A stretch of DNA of 64,000 nucleotides from Solimonas marina (GCF_012241385.1 NZ_JAAVXB010000012.1:1-64000); one strand, 5' to 3'. Positions 24,068-33,759 are shown, counted from the first letter of the stretch. Notes: generated by a model from the letters alone, not told the origin. A program made the numbers and translations.

Positions 24068-24982
24068 ATGTTGTCGGCCGATGAACTGGCGTTGCTCGAA
24101 GCCATCCGCGAAAGCGGCAGCCTGTCGCGGGCTGCGGCGCGTCTCGGCAAGGCGCCGTCGACCATTTCCCATGCGGCGCGGCAACTGGAGGAGCGTTTCG
24201 ATGCGCTGCTGTTCGACCGTCGCCGCTATCGGCTGCAGCTGACGCCTGCGGGCCAGCTGCTGGCGCAGGAGGCGGCGCGCCTGCAACTTGATGTGGCGCG
24301 TCTGACGCGTCGCGTGAAGCAGGTCGCAGTCGGCTGGGAGGACCGGCTATGGATCGTCACCGACGAGCTGCTGGAGTTCGAGCTGTTGCTGCCGACCCTG
24401 CGTGCCTTCGATCGTCTCGGCTCCGGCGTCAGCCTGCGCCTGACTCACGAAGTGCTCGGCGGTACCTGGGAAGCGCTGCGTGACGGGCGCGCCGATTTGA
24501 TCGTCGGTGCGACCAATGAGCCGCCGGCGATTCCGGCACTGCGCTGGTTCGAGCTCGGCGCGATGGACTGGGTGTTCGCCGTCGCGCCACGGCATGCGCT
24601 GACGCGGGCGCGGCAACCGCTGGATCGCGACACCATCGCCGCGCACCGGGCGGTGGTCGTCGCCGACTCGTCGCGCCGTGTCGATGCCCGTGGCTACGGC
24701 GCGGTGGGCGGGCAAGCGGTGCTGGCCGTGCCGAGCATGCAGGCCAAGATCCATGCACAGTGCGAGGGTTTGGGTGTCGGCTGGTTGCCGCGTGCCCGGG
24801 TCGCATCACGGTTGGTGCGTGGCGAGCTGGTCGAACTAGCGACCGCCGATCCGCGCGAGCCGAACACCTTGTACGTGGCATGGCGCGGCGATCACGACGG
24901 TCGCGCACTGGCGTGGTGGGTGGAGCGTCTGCGTCAGCCGCGTCTGGCACAGGCGTTGGTGCGCGGTCTCGACCGCGGTTGA
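24068..24982 (+). CDS. LysR-family transcriptional regulator
   Basis: This encodes a 304-residue LTTR. The helix-turn-helix lies at about residues 3-60 (ALLEAIRESGSLSRAAARLG; APSTISHAARQLEERF). The effector-binding domain follows from about 90 (LWIVTDELLEFELLLPTLR ... DLIVGATNEPP). Length is standard. It faces the SDR gene, and the short shared region presumably holds its binding site, although I see no clear T-N11-A palindrome. The likely role is activation of the divergent SDR under an aldehyde or quinone-like signal, as with similar LysR-SDR pairs; the signal is an inference. Confidence 0.85.
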   Translation: MLSADELALLEAIRESGSLSRAAARLGKAPSTISHAARQLEERFDALLFDRRRYRLQLTPAGQLLAQEAARLQLDVARLTRRVKQVAVGWEDRLWIVTDELLEFELLLPTLRAFDRLGSGVSLRLTHEVLGGTWEALRDGRADLIVGATNEPPAIPALRWFELGAMDWVFAVAPRHALTRARQPLDRDTIAAHRAVVVADSSRRVDARGYGAVGGQAVLAVPSMQAKIHAQCEGLGVGWLPRARVASRLVRGELVELATADPREPNTLYVAWRGDHDGRALAWWVERLRQPRLAQALVRGLDRG

Positions 24983-25104
24983 CGGCCGTTCACGCGGCTC
25001 GTGCACAATGGGCTGTGCAGGGACGCACACGCCGGGGCCGTGACGGATGGCCGGGCGCGTCGTTTGCCTGCGCTTCACCCGCAGGACATTCAGGGAGTTC
25101 GAAG

Positions 25105-25713
25105 ATGAGCATGACCGTTTCCAAGCGTCCCCGTTCGAGCCGCATCTGGCTGCTGCCGCTGTGTGCGTCAGCGCTGGCATTGCCGCTGGCCGCGCAGGCG
25201 ATGACCAAGCCCAAGCCGGGACTCTGGCAGCAGTACACGAAGAGCGAGGTCAACGGTAAGGACATCGTCGCGGCGATGGCCGCCGCCCGCCAGCAGATGA
25301 TGAGCAAGCTGACGCCCGAGCAGCGCAAGATGATGGAGGAGCGCATGGGCCCGGCCGAAGATGATCCGCACATCATCAAGTCCTGCCTGACGGCGGCGCA
25401 GGTCGATCGCATCAACAGCCCGCAGGACTTCGTCGACCAGCTCAACAAGGACAACGACAGCTGCAAATACGACGCGACGCCGGTCGGCAGCGACACCATC
25501 AAGTTCCACGGCAGCTGCGCCGGCGAAGGCGAGTTCAACGGCGACATGAACGGCACGCTGATCATGAAGAGCACGACGGCCTATTCGATGTCGTTCGCCG
25601 GCAAGGGCAAGGTCACCGCTGCCGGCGACAACGCCAAGCCGCTCGACATCAAGGGCACCATCGACGCCAAGTGGCTCGGCAGCGATTGCGGCGACATCTC
25701 GCCGGACGAATGA
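25105..25713 (+). CDS. DUF3617 family periplasmic protein
   Basis: This encodes a 202-residue exported protein. The signal peptide covers about residues 1-32 (WLLPLCASALALPLAAQA). The DUF3617 core begins KPGLWQQYTKSE, with conserved cysteines in IKSCLTAAQVD, DSCKYD, HGSCAGEG and SDCGD that likely pair in disulfides. ATG 25105 follows CAGGGAG. Function unknown for this family. It is monocistronic, followed by a C/G inverted repeat at 25715-25732 that may end transcription. Confidence 0.75.
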   Translation: MSMTVSKRPRSSRIWLLPLCASALALPLAAQAMTKPKPGLWQQYTKSEVNGKDIVAAMAAARQQMMSKLTPEQRKMMEERMGPAEDDPHIIKSCLTAAQVDRINSPQDFVDQLNKDNDSCKYDATPVGSDTIKFHGSCAGEGEFNGDMNGTLIMKSTTAYSMSFAGKGKVTAAGDNAKPLDIKGTIDAKWLGSDCGDISPDE

Positions 25714-25714
25714 C

Positions 25715-25732
25715 CCCCCTTGCTTGAGGGGG
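25715..25732. repeat. inverted repeat after the DUF3617 gene
   Basis: CCCCCT (25715-25720) and AGGGGG (25727-25732) form a 6-bp stem immediately after the stop codon. There is no T tract beyond TT, so termination is uncertain. Confidence 0.35.
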
Positions 25733-25811
25733 TTCCCCCTCTGTGCCGGCGACGGGCCCTGCGTGATACTGATCTGCCGTTACAGGGCGGCTGTCGCGGG
25801 GGAGAGGCGTC

Positions 25812-26375
25812 ATGATGTCGATCGTGCTGTTGTGGCTACCGGTATTGCTGTCGGCCGTCGGTGTTTTCGTTGCCAGCAGCTTCGTGCACATGGTGTTTCG
25901 ATGGCATAACGCCGATTACCGGCCGCTGCCGAACGAAGACGAGGTGTCGGCGCTGCTGCGGCGCGCCGGCGCGGCGCCCGGTCAGTATGTGCTGCCGTAC
26001 TGCGCGGACATGAAGCAGCTGCAATCGGCGCCGATGCAGGAGCGTTTCGCGGCCGGGCCCAACGGCCTGCTGATCCTGCGTGGCAACGGGCCGGTCAACA
26101 TGGGGCGCCAGCTTGGTTTGTGGCTGCTGCTGACGCTGTTGGTCTCGCTGATCGTCGCGGCGGTCGCCTCGGCGGCGCTGCCGCTCGGCGCGATCCGCCA
26201 TCAGGTCTTCCACGTCTGTGCGCTGATCGCGCTGGCCGCGTATGCCTGCGGCAGCATCAGCGACGGCATCTGGAAGGGGCATCCGTGGCGGGCGGTCGTC
26301 AAGGACCTTGTCGACGCGCTCATCTATGCGGTGGTCACCGGTGCCTGCTTTGCGTGGCTGTGGCCGGGCTCCTGA
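25812..26375 (+). CDS. hypothetical inner-membrane protein (187 aa)
   Basis: This encodes a membrane protein with an N-terminal helix at about residues 3-24 (IVLLWLPVLLSAVGVFVASSF). A soluble segment of about 70 residues follows (HNADYRPLPNEDEVSALLRR), then helices at about 103-125, 133-150 and 168-185. No catalytic motif was recognised. The family appears in related proteobacteria as an uncharacterised protein. It is probably monocistronic; the next gene starts 228 bp downstream. Confidence 0.65.
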   Translation: MMSIVLLWLPVLLSAVGVFVASSFVHMVFRWHNADYRPLPNEDEVSALLRRAGAAPGQYVLPYCADMKQLQSAPMQERFAAGPNGLLILRGNGPVNMGRQLGLWLLLTLLVSLIVAAVASAALPLGAIRHQVFHVCALIALAAYACGSISDGIWKGHPWRAVVKDLVDALIYAVVTGACFAWLWPGS

Positions 26376-26603
26376 CGATGACCAAAATTTCATTCAGGGC
26401 GTGATGGCGCCGGGGGTCAAGCGCTTCAGGCCCGAATGCGGCATCGTGGTATGACCGGCGGTCGGCGCGGCGCCACCCATGAGCGCCGCGCGCGCCGGCA
26501 CGTCATGTGCGGGCGTTAAACTTTGAGTTGCTGGGATTTTTTGGTCGGGGTAGCGGATGGACAGGCTGTCCGGGCGCCCGACGTTCGCCACGCTGTTCCG
26601 TTC

Positions 26604-27914
26604 ATGTCTGAAGAAGTTTCGTTTCGATTCATTGATCTCGATGCCGAGCGGCGACGCAGCGCGTTGCTGCACGAAGTGCTCGGCGGCGAGAAACCGTGGT
26701 TCCCGCTCATGGGCTGCCGCCCGGTGTCGGCCGGCTGCGAGCACTGCGTTGGCCTGAAGCTGCAGAACGACTGGCTGGCGCGCAACGGCCGGCCGGCGAG
26801 CCCGACGCTGCTGCCGCCCTGGGTGCAGACCTCGGAGCTGGCCCGCGTCTCCGGGTTCTCCCGTGAGGATCATGTGGTCGTCGCGCCGGGCTCGGATCTG
26901 TTCGACGAGGGCGTCAGCGACGACCAGCGCGATCAGATCATTCACGCGATCGAATCGCGCCCGGACGTGCTGTTCTACTGGTTCACCAAGCACGCCGATC
27001 GCCAGCGCGACTATCTGCTGGCGCTGGCGGCCTATCCGCACGCGCCGGGCGAGCCGCTGCGGCCGCGTTGGCCGCTGCAGAACGTGCGGATTGGTGTGTC
27101 GGTCGAAGACGCCGCCAGCTATCGCGAGCGCGCACCGTATCTGTTCGAGACGCCGGCGGTGTTTCGTATCCTGCGCTTCGAGCCGCTGCTCGAACCGATC
27201 GACGTCGAAAAAATCGAACTGTGGTCGGGCGACCTACTCTGGCCGCTGCGCGGCATCGTGCAGGCGTACGGCGGCACCGACGCCGACGGCGAGCGCTTCT
27301 GGCTGCCGATCGACGAGCCGCTGACCTATACGCCACGTCCGGACCTGATCGTCATCGGCGGCGAGCGCGCGGCCGTCGCGCGGCCGCCGCATCCGATGTG
27401 GATCCGGCAAATCGAAAAGATCGCGAAGGCCTGGGCGGTACCGGTCTTCTTCCGCGGCTGGGGCAGTCTGCATCCGGTGCTCAAGCCCGACCGCGAACGT
27501 GATGCCTCGCTGGTCATCGTCTCGGTCGACGGCCTGCGCCGCGGCAAGGGGTTGGGCAGCGCCACCAACTTCCTGGCGACGCAGTCCGGCATCGGCGGCG
27601 ATGTCTGCTTTACGCGTCCGGCGTCTGATCTCGATCCGGCGCTGACCCAGTATCCGGGCGGCAAGCTCGACGCGCGGCCGGAATGGTTCGCGCCGTCGCA
27701 GAAGCAGCGCATCACCGACGTTTCGTCGGCCGCGCGTGACCTGGCCAAGCTGCACGCCCGCGAGCGCTATCGCCTGCTGCAGTCCGAGCGCATGAAGCAG
27801 GAGCAGGCATCGGTCGACGATACGCAGAAGGTCGCACTCGGCCAGCGCCTGCGTGAAATCCTGACGACGCCAATCAGCGAGCTTCCCGAGCGTATCCGCG
27901 GCCGCGACGAGTAG
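26604..27914 (+). CDS. DUF5131 (phage Gp37/Gp68-like) family protein
   Basis: This encodes a 436-residue cytosolic protein. The N-terminal region PLMGCRPVSAGCEHCVGLKL retains a cysteine cluster like that of DUF5131 proteins, which usually show GCxxxSxGCxxCYA. Here the last aromatic is replaced (CVG), so the copy is divergent. Further family features are RIGVSVEDAASYRERAPYL and WVIGGERA-like LIVIGGERAA. ATG 26604 is selected over the open frame upstream, because the first conserved block begins soon after. Role unknown. A location between ordinary chromosomal genes gives no evidence for a prophage. Confidence 0.65.
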   Translation: MSEEVSFRFIDLDAERRRSALLHEVLGGEKPWFPLMGCRPVSAGCEHCVGLKLQNDWLARNGRPASPTLLPPWVQTSELARVSGFSREDHVVVAPGSDLFDEGVSDDQRDQIIHAIESRPDVLFYWFTKHADRQRDYLLALAAYPHAPGEPLRPRWPLQNVRIGVSVEDAASYRERAPYLFETPAVFRILRFEPLLEPIDVEKIELWSGDLLWPLRGIVQAYGGTDADGERFWLPIDEPLTYTPRPDLIVIGGERAAVARPPHPMWIRQIEKIAKAWAVPVFFRGWGSLHPVLKPDRERDASLVIVSVDGLRRGKGLGSATNFLATQSGIGGDVCFTRPASDLDPALTQYPGGKLDARPEWFAPSQKQRITDVSSAARDLAKLHARERYRLLQSERMKQEQASVDDTQKVALGQRLREILTTPISELPERIRGRDE

Positions 27915-27922
27915 TTCCGGCT

Positions 27923-29209
27923 TCAGTCGTCGGTTCGTCGGCGAGTGCGTCGCCGACGGCCCGGCGCCAGCGGAATCGTATCGGCGCTGGCGCTGCGCGT
28001 GGCGACCTCACGCAGAATGCGCAAGAACGCCCCCTGGGCCACGGTCGGTTGCCAGCCGCGCCGGGTGGTGATGCCGATATCGCGCAGCGACTCGTCGACG
28101 ACCACATTGAGAATTTCCAGCACGCCGAGGCGAACCTCGAGCTGGACCTGGTGCGTGGAGATCAGCGTCAGTCGATCGCTGCCGAGCAGGACCCCGCGGA
28201 TCACTACCTGTGAGCTCGATTCGACCAACCCGGCTTGCGGCGTCATCTCATGGCGCGCAAACAATCGATCGAAGCGCTCGCGGGTCGGCGTGCCGTCCGG
28301 CGGGATCACCCACGGATAGGCGCCCAGATCGCGCATCGTGATGCGCTTCTTGCTCGTCAGCGGGTGGCCCTTGCGCGCGGCGATGCACAGCGAAGCCGGG
28401 AACAGCGCACGCTGACGGACGTCGTGTTCACGCAGCTGCACGCGCAGCGCGCCGAGCAGGAAATCGATCTCGCCGTGACGCAGGCCATAAAGCAGGTCCG
28501 AATACGGTGATTCGATGACGCGAATGCTGACGCCGGGGTAGATCGTCGAGAATGCGTTGATCGTTTCCGGCAGGACGTAATGACGGGACAGTGGCATGCA
28601 GCCGACCACGATCGTGCCGCCATGGCGTCCATCGAGTGCCTCGATGTCATGCAGTGCCTGCTGCAGCTCGGCGCGGACCAGCTTGGTCTGCTGCCACAGA
28701 ACCTGGCCGGCACGCGTCAACGCGCTGCCGCGCGTGGTTCGTTCAAACAACGACACCTTGAGGATGGCTTCGAGTTCGCGAATCGAGCGGTGCACGGCCG
28801 GTTGCGAGCTGCCGATCGTTCGCGCTGCAAGCGTCAGATTGTTGAGCGCCCCCACCGCCAGAAAGGCCCGCAGCTGCGTGCTGGTCAGCAACGGGATCAG
28901 ATTGGCAGCGGCGCGCGTGTTGTTCGACGTCGGCATGCGCGTCGCGTCGGCGACGCCGGCCTCGAGCAGCTCCAGTGACCGGCGTACGCGCGCGGCATAG
29001 GCCATGCCCTCGACGGACAGCGCCAGACGGCCGCGTGCGCGCGTGAACAGTGTGTGACCGAGCGAAGCCTCGAGTTTGGCGATGCCCTGCGTGACCGCCG
29101 GTTGCGACAGGTGTACCTGCTCGGCACCGAGACGCACGGTGCCGTGATCGGCAACTGCCAGAAATGCGCGCAAGTGACGCAGATTGAAGAACGGTGCGTC
29201 CGTGCTCAT
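27923..29209 (-). CDS. LysR-type regulator with two tandem HTH domains (gallate cluster)
   Basis: This encodes a 428-residue regulator, about 120 residues longer than a normal LTTR. It has two complete LysR helix-turn-helix units: residues 8-67 (FNLRHLRAFLAVADHGTVRL; LSQPAVTQGIAKLEASLG) and 109-168 (LTSTQLRAFLAVGALNNLTL; SSQPAVHRSIRELEAIL). The effector domain follows from about 193 (GTIVVGCMPLSRHYVLPETI). The start at ATG 29209 precedes the first HTH. It is divergent from the gallate transporter/catabolic operon and is the likely regulator, in the position of GalR. A second regulator of the same build is at 44503. Confidence 0.85.
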   Translation of the reverse strand: MSTDAPFFNLRHLRAFLAVADHGTVRLGAEQVHLSQPAVTQGIAKLEASLGHTLFTRARGRLALSVEGMAYAARVRRSLELLEAGVADATRMPTSNNTRAAANLIPLLTSTQLRAFLAVGALNNLTLAARTIGSSQPAVHRSIRELEAILKVSLFERTTRGSALTRAGQVLWQQTKLVRAELQQALHDIEALDGRHGGTIVVGCMPLSRHYVLPETINAFSTIYPGVSIRVIESPYSDLLYGLRHGEIDFLLGALRVQLREHDVRQRALFPASLCIAARKGHPLTSKKRITMRDLGAYPWVIPPDGTPTRERFDRLFARHEMTPQAGLVESSSQVVIRGVLLGSDRLTLISTHQVQLEVRLGVLEILNVVVDESLRDIGITTRRGWQPTVAQGAFLRILREVATRSASADTIPLAPGRRRRTRRRTDD

Positions 29210-29259
29210 ATCCGGAATGACAGTCTGAAACGCATTTGTATCAGGCAATCGTTCGACAT

Positions 29260-29281
29260 ATTGAAATTTAACTATATCAAT
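29260..29281. promoter_or_regulatory. LTTR-box candidate
   Basis: ATTGA-N12-TCAAT is a perfect 5-bp inverted repeat in an AT-rich segment 51-72 bp upstream of the regulator start and about 230 bp before the transporter. Its form fits a LysR-type binding site. Confidence 0.45.
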
Positions 29282-29426
29282 TTTGAATGGGATGTCGGTG
29301 ATTTCGAAATTGTGCGAGTCGCGTCTCTCCATAAACATGGATGCTGCGTGATGCCTGCATCGCGTGCCGCCGAAAGCTTTGGCACTCGCGCGGTATTCAA
29401 CAGATAAATTTCGAGGAGAAGTGCTC

Positions 29427-29498
29427 GTGGAAAATCAGACCGGCTCTGCCGCCGACCGCTGCCCTGCGCTGTCGCGTGCGGCGACGACGATCGAATAA
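29427..29498 (+). CDS. possible leader peptide (23 aa) before the MFS gene
   Basis: A GTG at 29427 preceded by CGAGGAGAAG (8-nt spacing) opens a 23-codon frame that ends TAA 12 bp before the transporter ATG. The ribosome site is as good as that of the transporter. The peptide (MENQTGSAADRCPALSR...) has no known match. It may act as a translational leader, or be chance. Confidence 0.35.
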   Translation: MENQTGSAADRCPALSRAATTIE

Positions 29499-29510
29499 AG
29501 GAGAGCCTTC

Positions 29511-30848
29511 ATGAACGCTTCCGCAACACTCGACATCCGCAGCTTCGTCAACGAACGCAAGATGTCGTCATACCAGTGGATTCTGGTTGCGCTGTGCTTC
29601 TGCATTGTCGCTGTCGATGGCATGGACGTCGCGATCATGGGCTTTGTCGCGCCGTCGATCACCAGCGCCTGGGGGATTTCCAAATCGGCATTCGGCTTCG
29701 TCATGGGCGCGGCGCCGATCGGTCTGGCCATCGGTGCACTGATCGCCGGCTCGTCGTCGGACTGGTTTGGTCGCCGCAAGGTGCTGCTCGGTTCGGTCGC
29801 CGTGTTCGGCATCGCGACCATCCTCACCGCGCATGCGGCCAACGTCGAGCAGATGGCGATCATGCGCCTGATCACCGGTCTGGGTCTTGGCGCTGCGATG
29901 CCGAACGCGACAACGCTGGTCACCGAGTACGTGCCGGAGCGCTCGCGCTCGTTCCTGATCGCGCTGATGTTCACCGGTTTCAACTTCGGTTCCGGTGTCA
30001 TCGGCTTCATCGCCGCCGCACTGATTCCGCGTTATGGCTGGGAATCGGTGCTGGTTTTCGGCGGTGCGCTACCGCTGTTGCTGCTGCCCGTCTTGTTCGC
30101 GCTGTTGCCGGAGTCGGCGCGCTTCATGACCGTGAAGGGGCAGCCGGCGGCGAAGATCGGTGCGGTGCTGGGCCGCGTTTGTCGCGCGAACCTGGCGCAG
30201 TACGCCAGCTTCGAAGTCAACGAACCGGCGCCGCCGAGCAAGCAGCCGCTGGCGGTGCTGTTCTCGTCCGGATACGGGCTGCGCACGATCGCGCTGTGGG
30301 TCACCTACTTCATGGGCTTGCTGGTGATCTATCTGACGACCAGCTGGTTGCCGATGATGATCAAGGATGCCGGCCTGCCGATCGAGCGTGCCGCGCAGAT
30401 CACGGCGATGTTCCAGCTCGGTGGCACGGTCGGCGCCATTATCGTCGGCCTGGCGATGGACCGCTTCGGCCCGAGCCGCATGGTTGGCCTGGCGTATTTC
30501 TTCGGCGCCATCGTCTTGCTGGTGCTCGGCTTCAACGGCGTGATGTCGGCGTGGATCGCACTACTGGTCGGCGCGGTTGGCTTCTTCCTCAGCGGTGCGC
30601 AGACCGGCCTCAATGCATTTGCGCCAGGCTGCTATCCGACGGTCGGCCGCGCGACCGGCGTCAGCTGGATGCTCGGCATCGGCCGCCTCGGCAGCATCCT
30701 CGGTTCGACCATCGGCGGCGTGCTGCTCAGCCAGGGCCTCGGCTTCCAGGCCATCTTCATGATCCTCGCGATCCCGGCCACCGCGGCTGCGCTGGCGATC
30801 TTCCGTGTCCGCACCACCACGCAGCCGGCCGCCGGCCGCGCGGCCTGA
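29511..30848 (+). CDS. MFS aromatic acid:H+ symporter (gallate transporter candidate)
   Basis: This encodes a 445-residue inner-membrane transporter of the AAHS family (PcaK, GalT). The helix 1 motif VAVDGMDVAIMGFVAPSI carries the D-G-x-D signature for aromatic carboxylates. Loop 2-3 reads GSSSDWFGRRKVLLG, and 12 helices are predicted. GGAGAG precedes the ATG. It is first in an operon with four gallate pathway enzymes, so gallate or protocatechuate uptake is the natural assignment. The specific substrate has not been shown. Confidence 0.85.
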   Translation: MNASATLDIRSFVNERKMSSYQWILVALCFCIVAVDGMDVAIMGFVAPSITSAWGISKSAFGFVMGAAPIGLAIGALIAGSSSDWFGRRKVLLGSVAVFGIATILTAHAANVEQMAIMRLITGLGLGAAMPNATTLVTEYVPERSRSFLIALMFTGFNFGSGVIGFIAAALIPRYGWESVLVFGGALPLLLLPVLFALLPESARFMTVKGQPAAKIGAVLGRVCRANLAQYASFEVNEPAPPSKQPLAVLFSSGYGLRTIALWVTYFMGLLVIYLTTSWLPMMIKDAGLPIERAAQITAMFQLGGTVGAIIVGLAMDRFGPSRMVGLAYFFGAIVLLVLGFNGVMSAWIALLVGAVGFFLSGAQTGLNAFAPGCYPTVGRATGVSWMLGIGRLGSILGSTIGGVLLSQGLGFQAIFMILAIPATAAALAIFRVRTTTQPAAGRAA

Positions 30849-30867
30849 ACTTACATCCGCAACGCTC

Positions 30868-31893
30868 ATGATTATTGATTGTCACGGCCACTACACGACG
30901 GCGCCCAAAGCGCTCGAGGCGTGGCGCAACCTGCAGATCGCCGCCCTGTCGAACCCCAAGCGCGGCCCGAAGGCCGCCGATCTGAAGATCGGCGACGACG
31001 AGCTGCGCGAGACCATCGTCAACCATCAGCTGGCGAAGATGCGCGAGCGTGGTTCGGATCTGACGATCTTCTCGCCACGCGCCAGCTTCATGGCGCACCA
31101 CATCGGCGATGTGGAAACATCGACGACGTGGGCGGCGATCTGCAACGAGCTGATCCATCGGATTACGACGCTGTTTCCGGATCAGTTCGCGGGCGCGGCG
31201 ATGCTGCCGCAGTCACCGGGTGCCGACACCCGCAGTTGCATCGCCGAGATCGAACGCTGCGTCAATGAATATGGCTTCGTCGGCATCAACCTCAATCCGG
31301 ACCCGTCGGGCGGCCACTGGCAGAGCCCGCCGCTGTCGGACCCGTACTGGTATCCGATTTACGAGAAGATGGTGGAGCTCGACATTCCGGCGATGGTGCA
31401 TGTCAGCACCAGCTGCAATGCGTGCTTTCACACCACTGGCGCGCACTACATCAATGCCGACACCACGGCGTTCATGCAGTTTCTGACGTCTGACTTGTTC
31501 AAGGTGTTTCCGAAACTGCGCTTCGTCATTCCGCATGGTGGCGGCGCCGCGCCGTATCACTGGGGCCGCTATCGTGGACTGGCTCAGGAAATGAAGAAGC
31601 CGCCGCTGACCGAGCACCTTCTGCACAACCTGTTCTTCGATACCTGCGTCTATCACCAGCCGGGCATTGATCTGCTGACGAAGGTGATTCCGGCCGACAA
31701 CGTGCTGTTCGCGTCCGAGATGATCGGCGCGGTTCGCGGCATCGATCCGCAGACCGGGCATTACTACGACGACACGCGTCGTTACATCGAGGCGGCGGCA
31801 TTGAGCGACGACGACCGCCACAAAATCTTCGAGGGCAATGCGCGCCGCGTCTATCCGCGGCTCGATGCACGGCTCAAGGCCAAGGGCCTCTAA
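30868..31893 (+). CDS. ligJ: 4-oxalomesaconate hydratase, LigJ type
   Basis: This encodes a 341-residue amidohydrolase-superfamily hydratase, the same length as LigJ of Sphingobium. It converts 4-oxalomesaconate to 4-carboxy-4-hydroxy-2-oxoadipate. Zinc ligands start with H6 and H8 in IIDCHGHYTTAP. Further conserved segments are NLNPDPSGG, MVHVSTSCN and FVIPHGGGAAPYHWGRYRGL near residue 225. It starts 19 bp after the transporter. The Pseudomonas GalB enzyme doing this step belongs to another family, so this cluster mixes LigJ with a GalA/DesB dioxygenase. A paralogue is at 41786. Confidence 0.9.
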   Translation: MIIDCHGHYTTAPKALEAWRNLQIAALSNPKRGPKAADLKIGDDELRETIVNHQLAKMRERGSDLTIFSPRASFMAHHIGDVETSTTWAAICNELIHRITTLFPDQFAGAAMLPQSPGADTRSCIAEIERCVNEYGFVGINLNPDPSGGHWQSPPLSDPYWYPIYEKMVELDIPAMVHVSTSCNACFHTTGAHYINADTTAFMQFLTSDLFKVFPKLRFVIPHGGGAAPYHWGRYRGLAQEMKKPPLTEHLLHNLFFDTCVYHQPGIDLLTKVIPADNVLFASEMIGAVRGIDPQTGHYYDDTRRYIEAAALSDDDRHKIFEGNARRVYPRLDARLKAKGL

Positions 31894-31914
31894 GGCCCGA
31901 CAAGGACTATCGAC

Positions 31915-32601
31915 ATGCGTCTTAACGAACTCGGCATCGTCCGCCAGACCATCAACCGCGCCGACCGCGCCGCCGCCGATCGGCTCGGCAGCTTCGGCAG
32001 CGCCACCGTGCACGAAGCCATGGGCCGCGTCGGCCTGATGAAGCCGTACATGCGCCCGATCTACTCCGGCGAGCCGGTGTCCGGTACGGCGGTCACCGTA
32101 CTGCTGCATCCTGGCGACAACTGGATGATGCATGTGGCCGCCGAGCAGATCCGCCCGGGCGACATCGTCGTGGCGGCGGTGACTGCCGAATGCACGGACG
32201 GCTTTTTTGGCGACCTGCTGGCGACCTCGTTCATGGCGCGTGGCGCGCGTGGCCTGATCATCGACGCCGGCGTGCGCGACACTCGTGAGCTGACCAGGAT
32301 GGGCTTCCCGGTCTGGAGCAAGGCCGTCAGCGCCAAGGGCACGATCAAGGCGACGCTGGGCTCGGTCAACGTACCGGTGATCTGTGCCGGCGCCCGAGTC
32401 GAAGCGGGCGATGTGGTGGTCGCTGACGATGACGGCGTGGTCGTGGTGCCGGCGGCGATCGCTGCCGAAGTCGCTGACGCCGCCGCCGCGCGCGAAGCCA
32501 AGGAAGCCGAAAAGCGCGACATCCTGGCGTCCGGCGTTCTGGGGCTGGACCTCTATCAGATGCGCGAGCGTCTCAAGGAAGCGGGTCTCGCGTATGAATG
32601 A
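31915..32601 (+). CDS. ligK: 4-carboxy-4-hydroxy-2-oxoadipate aldolase (RraA fold)
   Basis: This encodes a 228-residue class II aldolase, equal in length to LigK/GalC. It splits 4-carboxy-4-hydroxy-2-oxoadipate into pyruvate and oxaloacetate, and usually also decarboxylates oxaloacetate. Motifs include [54 protein letters not shown] and [15 protein letters not shown] (metal-site Asp and substrate Arg). It starts 21 bp after LigJ and overlaps the tautomerase gene by 8 bp. Confidence 0.92.
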   Translation: MRLNELGIVRQTINRADRAAADRLGSFGSATVHEAMGRVGLMKPYMRPIYSGEPVSGTAVTVLLHPGDNWMMHVAAEQIRPGDIVVAAVTAECTDGFFGDLLATSFMARGARGLIIDAGVRDTRELTRMGFPVWSKAVSAKGTIKATLGSVNVPVICAGARVEAGDVVVADDDGVVVVPAAIAAEVADAAAAREAKEAEKRDILASGVLGLDLYQMRERLKEAGLAYE

Positions 32602-33670
32602 AGCGCCCTGCATGTGGATGCGTGGCGGCACGTCGAAGGGCGGGTACTTCCTCGCCGACGATCTGCCGTCCGATCGCGCGGCGCGCGACGCATTCCTGCT
32701 CGGCGCGATGGGCTCGCCCGATCGTCGCCAGATCGACGGCATGGGCGGCGCGGATCCGCTGACGTCCAAGGTTGCCATCGTGCGCCGCTCGCAGCGGCCG
32801 GGCATCGACGTCGATTATCTGTTTCTGCAGGTCTTCGTCGACCGACCGATCGTCAGCGACGCACAGAACTGCGGCAACATCCTCGCCGGTGTTGCGCCGT
32901 TCGCGATCGAACGCGGCCTGGTTGCCGCAAGCGATCCGCAGACCACGGTGCGCGTCTATCTGGAGAATTCGCGGCAGACCGCGATGATTCGTGTGCAGAC
33001 GCCGGGGGGGCGGGTGCGCTACGGCGGCGATGCGCACATCGACGGGGTGCCCGGGACCGCCAGTCCGGTCGACGTGATGTTTCGTGATACTGCCGGTTCG
33101 AGCTGCGGCGCGCTGTTGCCGACTGGGCGGCCCGTTGATCACATCGATGGCATCGACGTGACCTGCATCGACAATGGCATGCCGCTGGTGATCATGAAGG
33201 CGGCCGACTTCGGCCTGAGTGGCCAGGAGACACGTGAGGCACTGGATGCCAACGTTGCCCTGAAGGCCAGGATCGAAGCCATACGCCTGCAAGCCGGCCA
33301 GCTGATGCAGCTGGGCGACGTCAGCGACAAGTCGGTGCCGAAGATGACGCTGGTCAGTCCGGCGACTCAGGGCGGCCATCTGTCGACACGCAGCTTCATT
33401 CCGCATCGCTGTCACGCGTCGATCGGGGTCTTTGCCGCGGTGACGGCTGCCACCGCGGCGGCACTCGATGACACGGTCGCCGCGTCACCGGCCACGTTGC
33501 CATCCGGTAAGCGCAAGGAGATGTTGATCGAACACCCCAGCGGCGCGACGCGGGTGCTGGTCGAGATCGGCGCAGCGCCGGACGATATCGAATCCGGCAT
33601 TGTGCTGACGGCGCGCAAGCTGTTCGACGGCGTTGTGTATGCGCCGGAGACGGCGGAGGGCGGTCGATGA
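32594..33670 (+). CDS. galD: 4-oxalomesaconate tautomerase (PrpF family)
   Basis: This encodes a 358-residue PrpF-fold isomerase that interconverts keto and enol forms of 4-oxalomesaconate, or moves the double bond as in LigU. Features are [19 protein letters not shown] at the N-terminus, [31 protein letters not shown] and [20 protein letters not shown] in the second half. The pseudo-two-fold diaminopimelate-epimerase fold uses Lys/Cys type acid-base residues. The ATG at 32594 overlaps ligK (8 bp), so translation is probably coupled. GalD and LigU cannot be told apart from sequence alone. Confidence 0.88.
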   Translation: MNEAPCMWMRGGTSKGGYFLADDLPSDRAARDAFLLGAMGSPDRRQIDGMGGADPLTSKVAIVRRSQRPGIDVDYLFLQVFVDRPIVSDAQNCGNILAGVAPFAIERGLVAASDPQTTVRVYLENSRQTAMIRVQTPGGRVRYGGDAHIDGVPGTASPVDVMFRDTAGSSCGALLPTGRPVDHIDGIDVTCIDNGMPLVIMKAADFGLSGQETREALDANVALKARIEAIRLQAGQLMQLGDVSDKSVPKMTLVSPATQGGHLSTRSFIPHRCHASIGVFAAVTAATAAALDDTVAASPATLPSGKRKEMLIEHPSGATRVLVEIGAAPDDIESGIVLTARKLFDGVVYAPETAEGGR

Positions 33671-33759
33671 ACGCTGTCCTCGTTTTGACTCGATTCTGCG
33701 AAATCTGCGGCGTTGCCATGCGCCGCGCCATTCGCGCGTATTAGCTTTTCGGAGGAATC

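Larger units (their letters stand above)
29210..29510. other. divergent control region of the gallate cluster
   Basis: This 300-bp AT-enriched stretch separates the regulator and the transporter. It contains the LTTR-box candidate at 29260-29281 and a 23-codon leader frame at 29427-29498. No other gene was seen. Confidence 0.6.

Noticed and set aside
26604-27914. Prophage gene because of DUF5131 (Gp37/Gp68)
   Set aside because: No integrase, capsid, tail or lysis gene is present around it.
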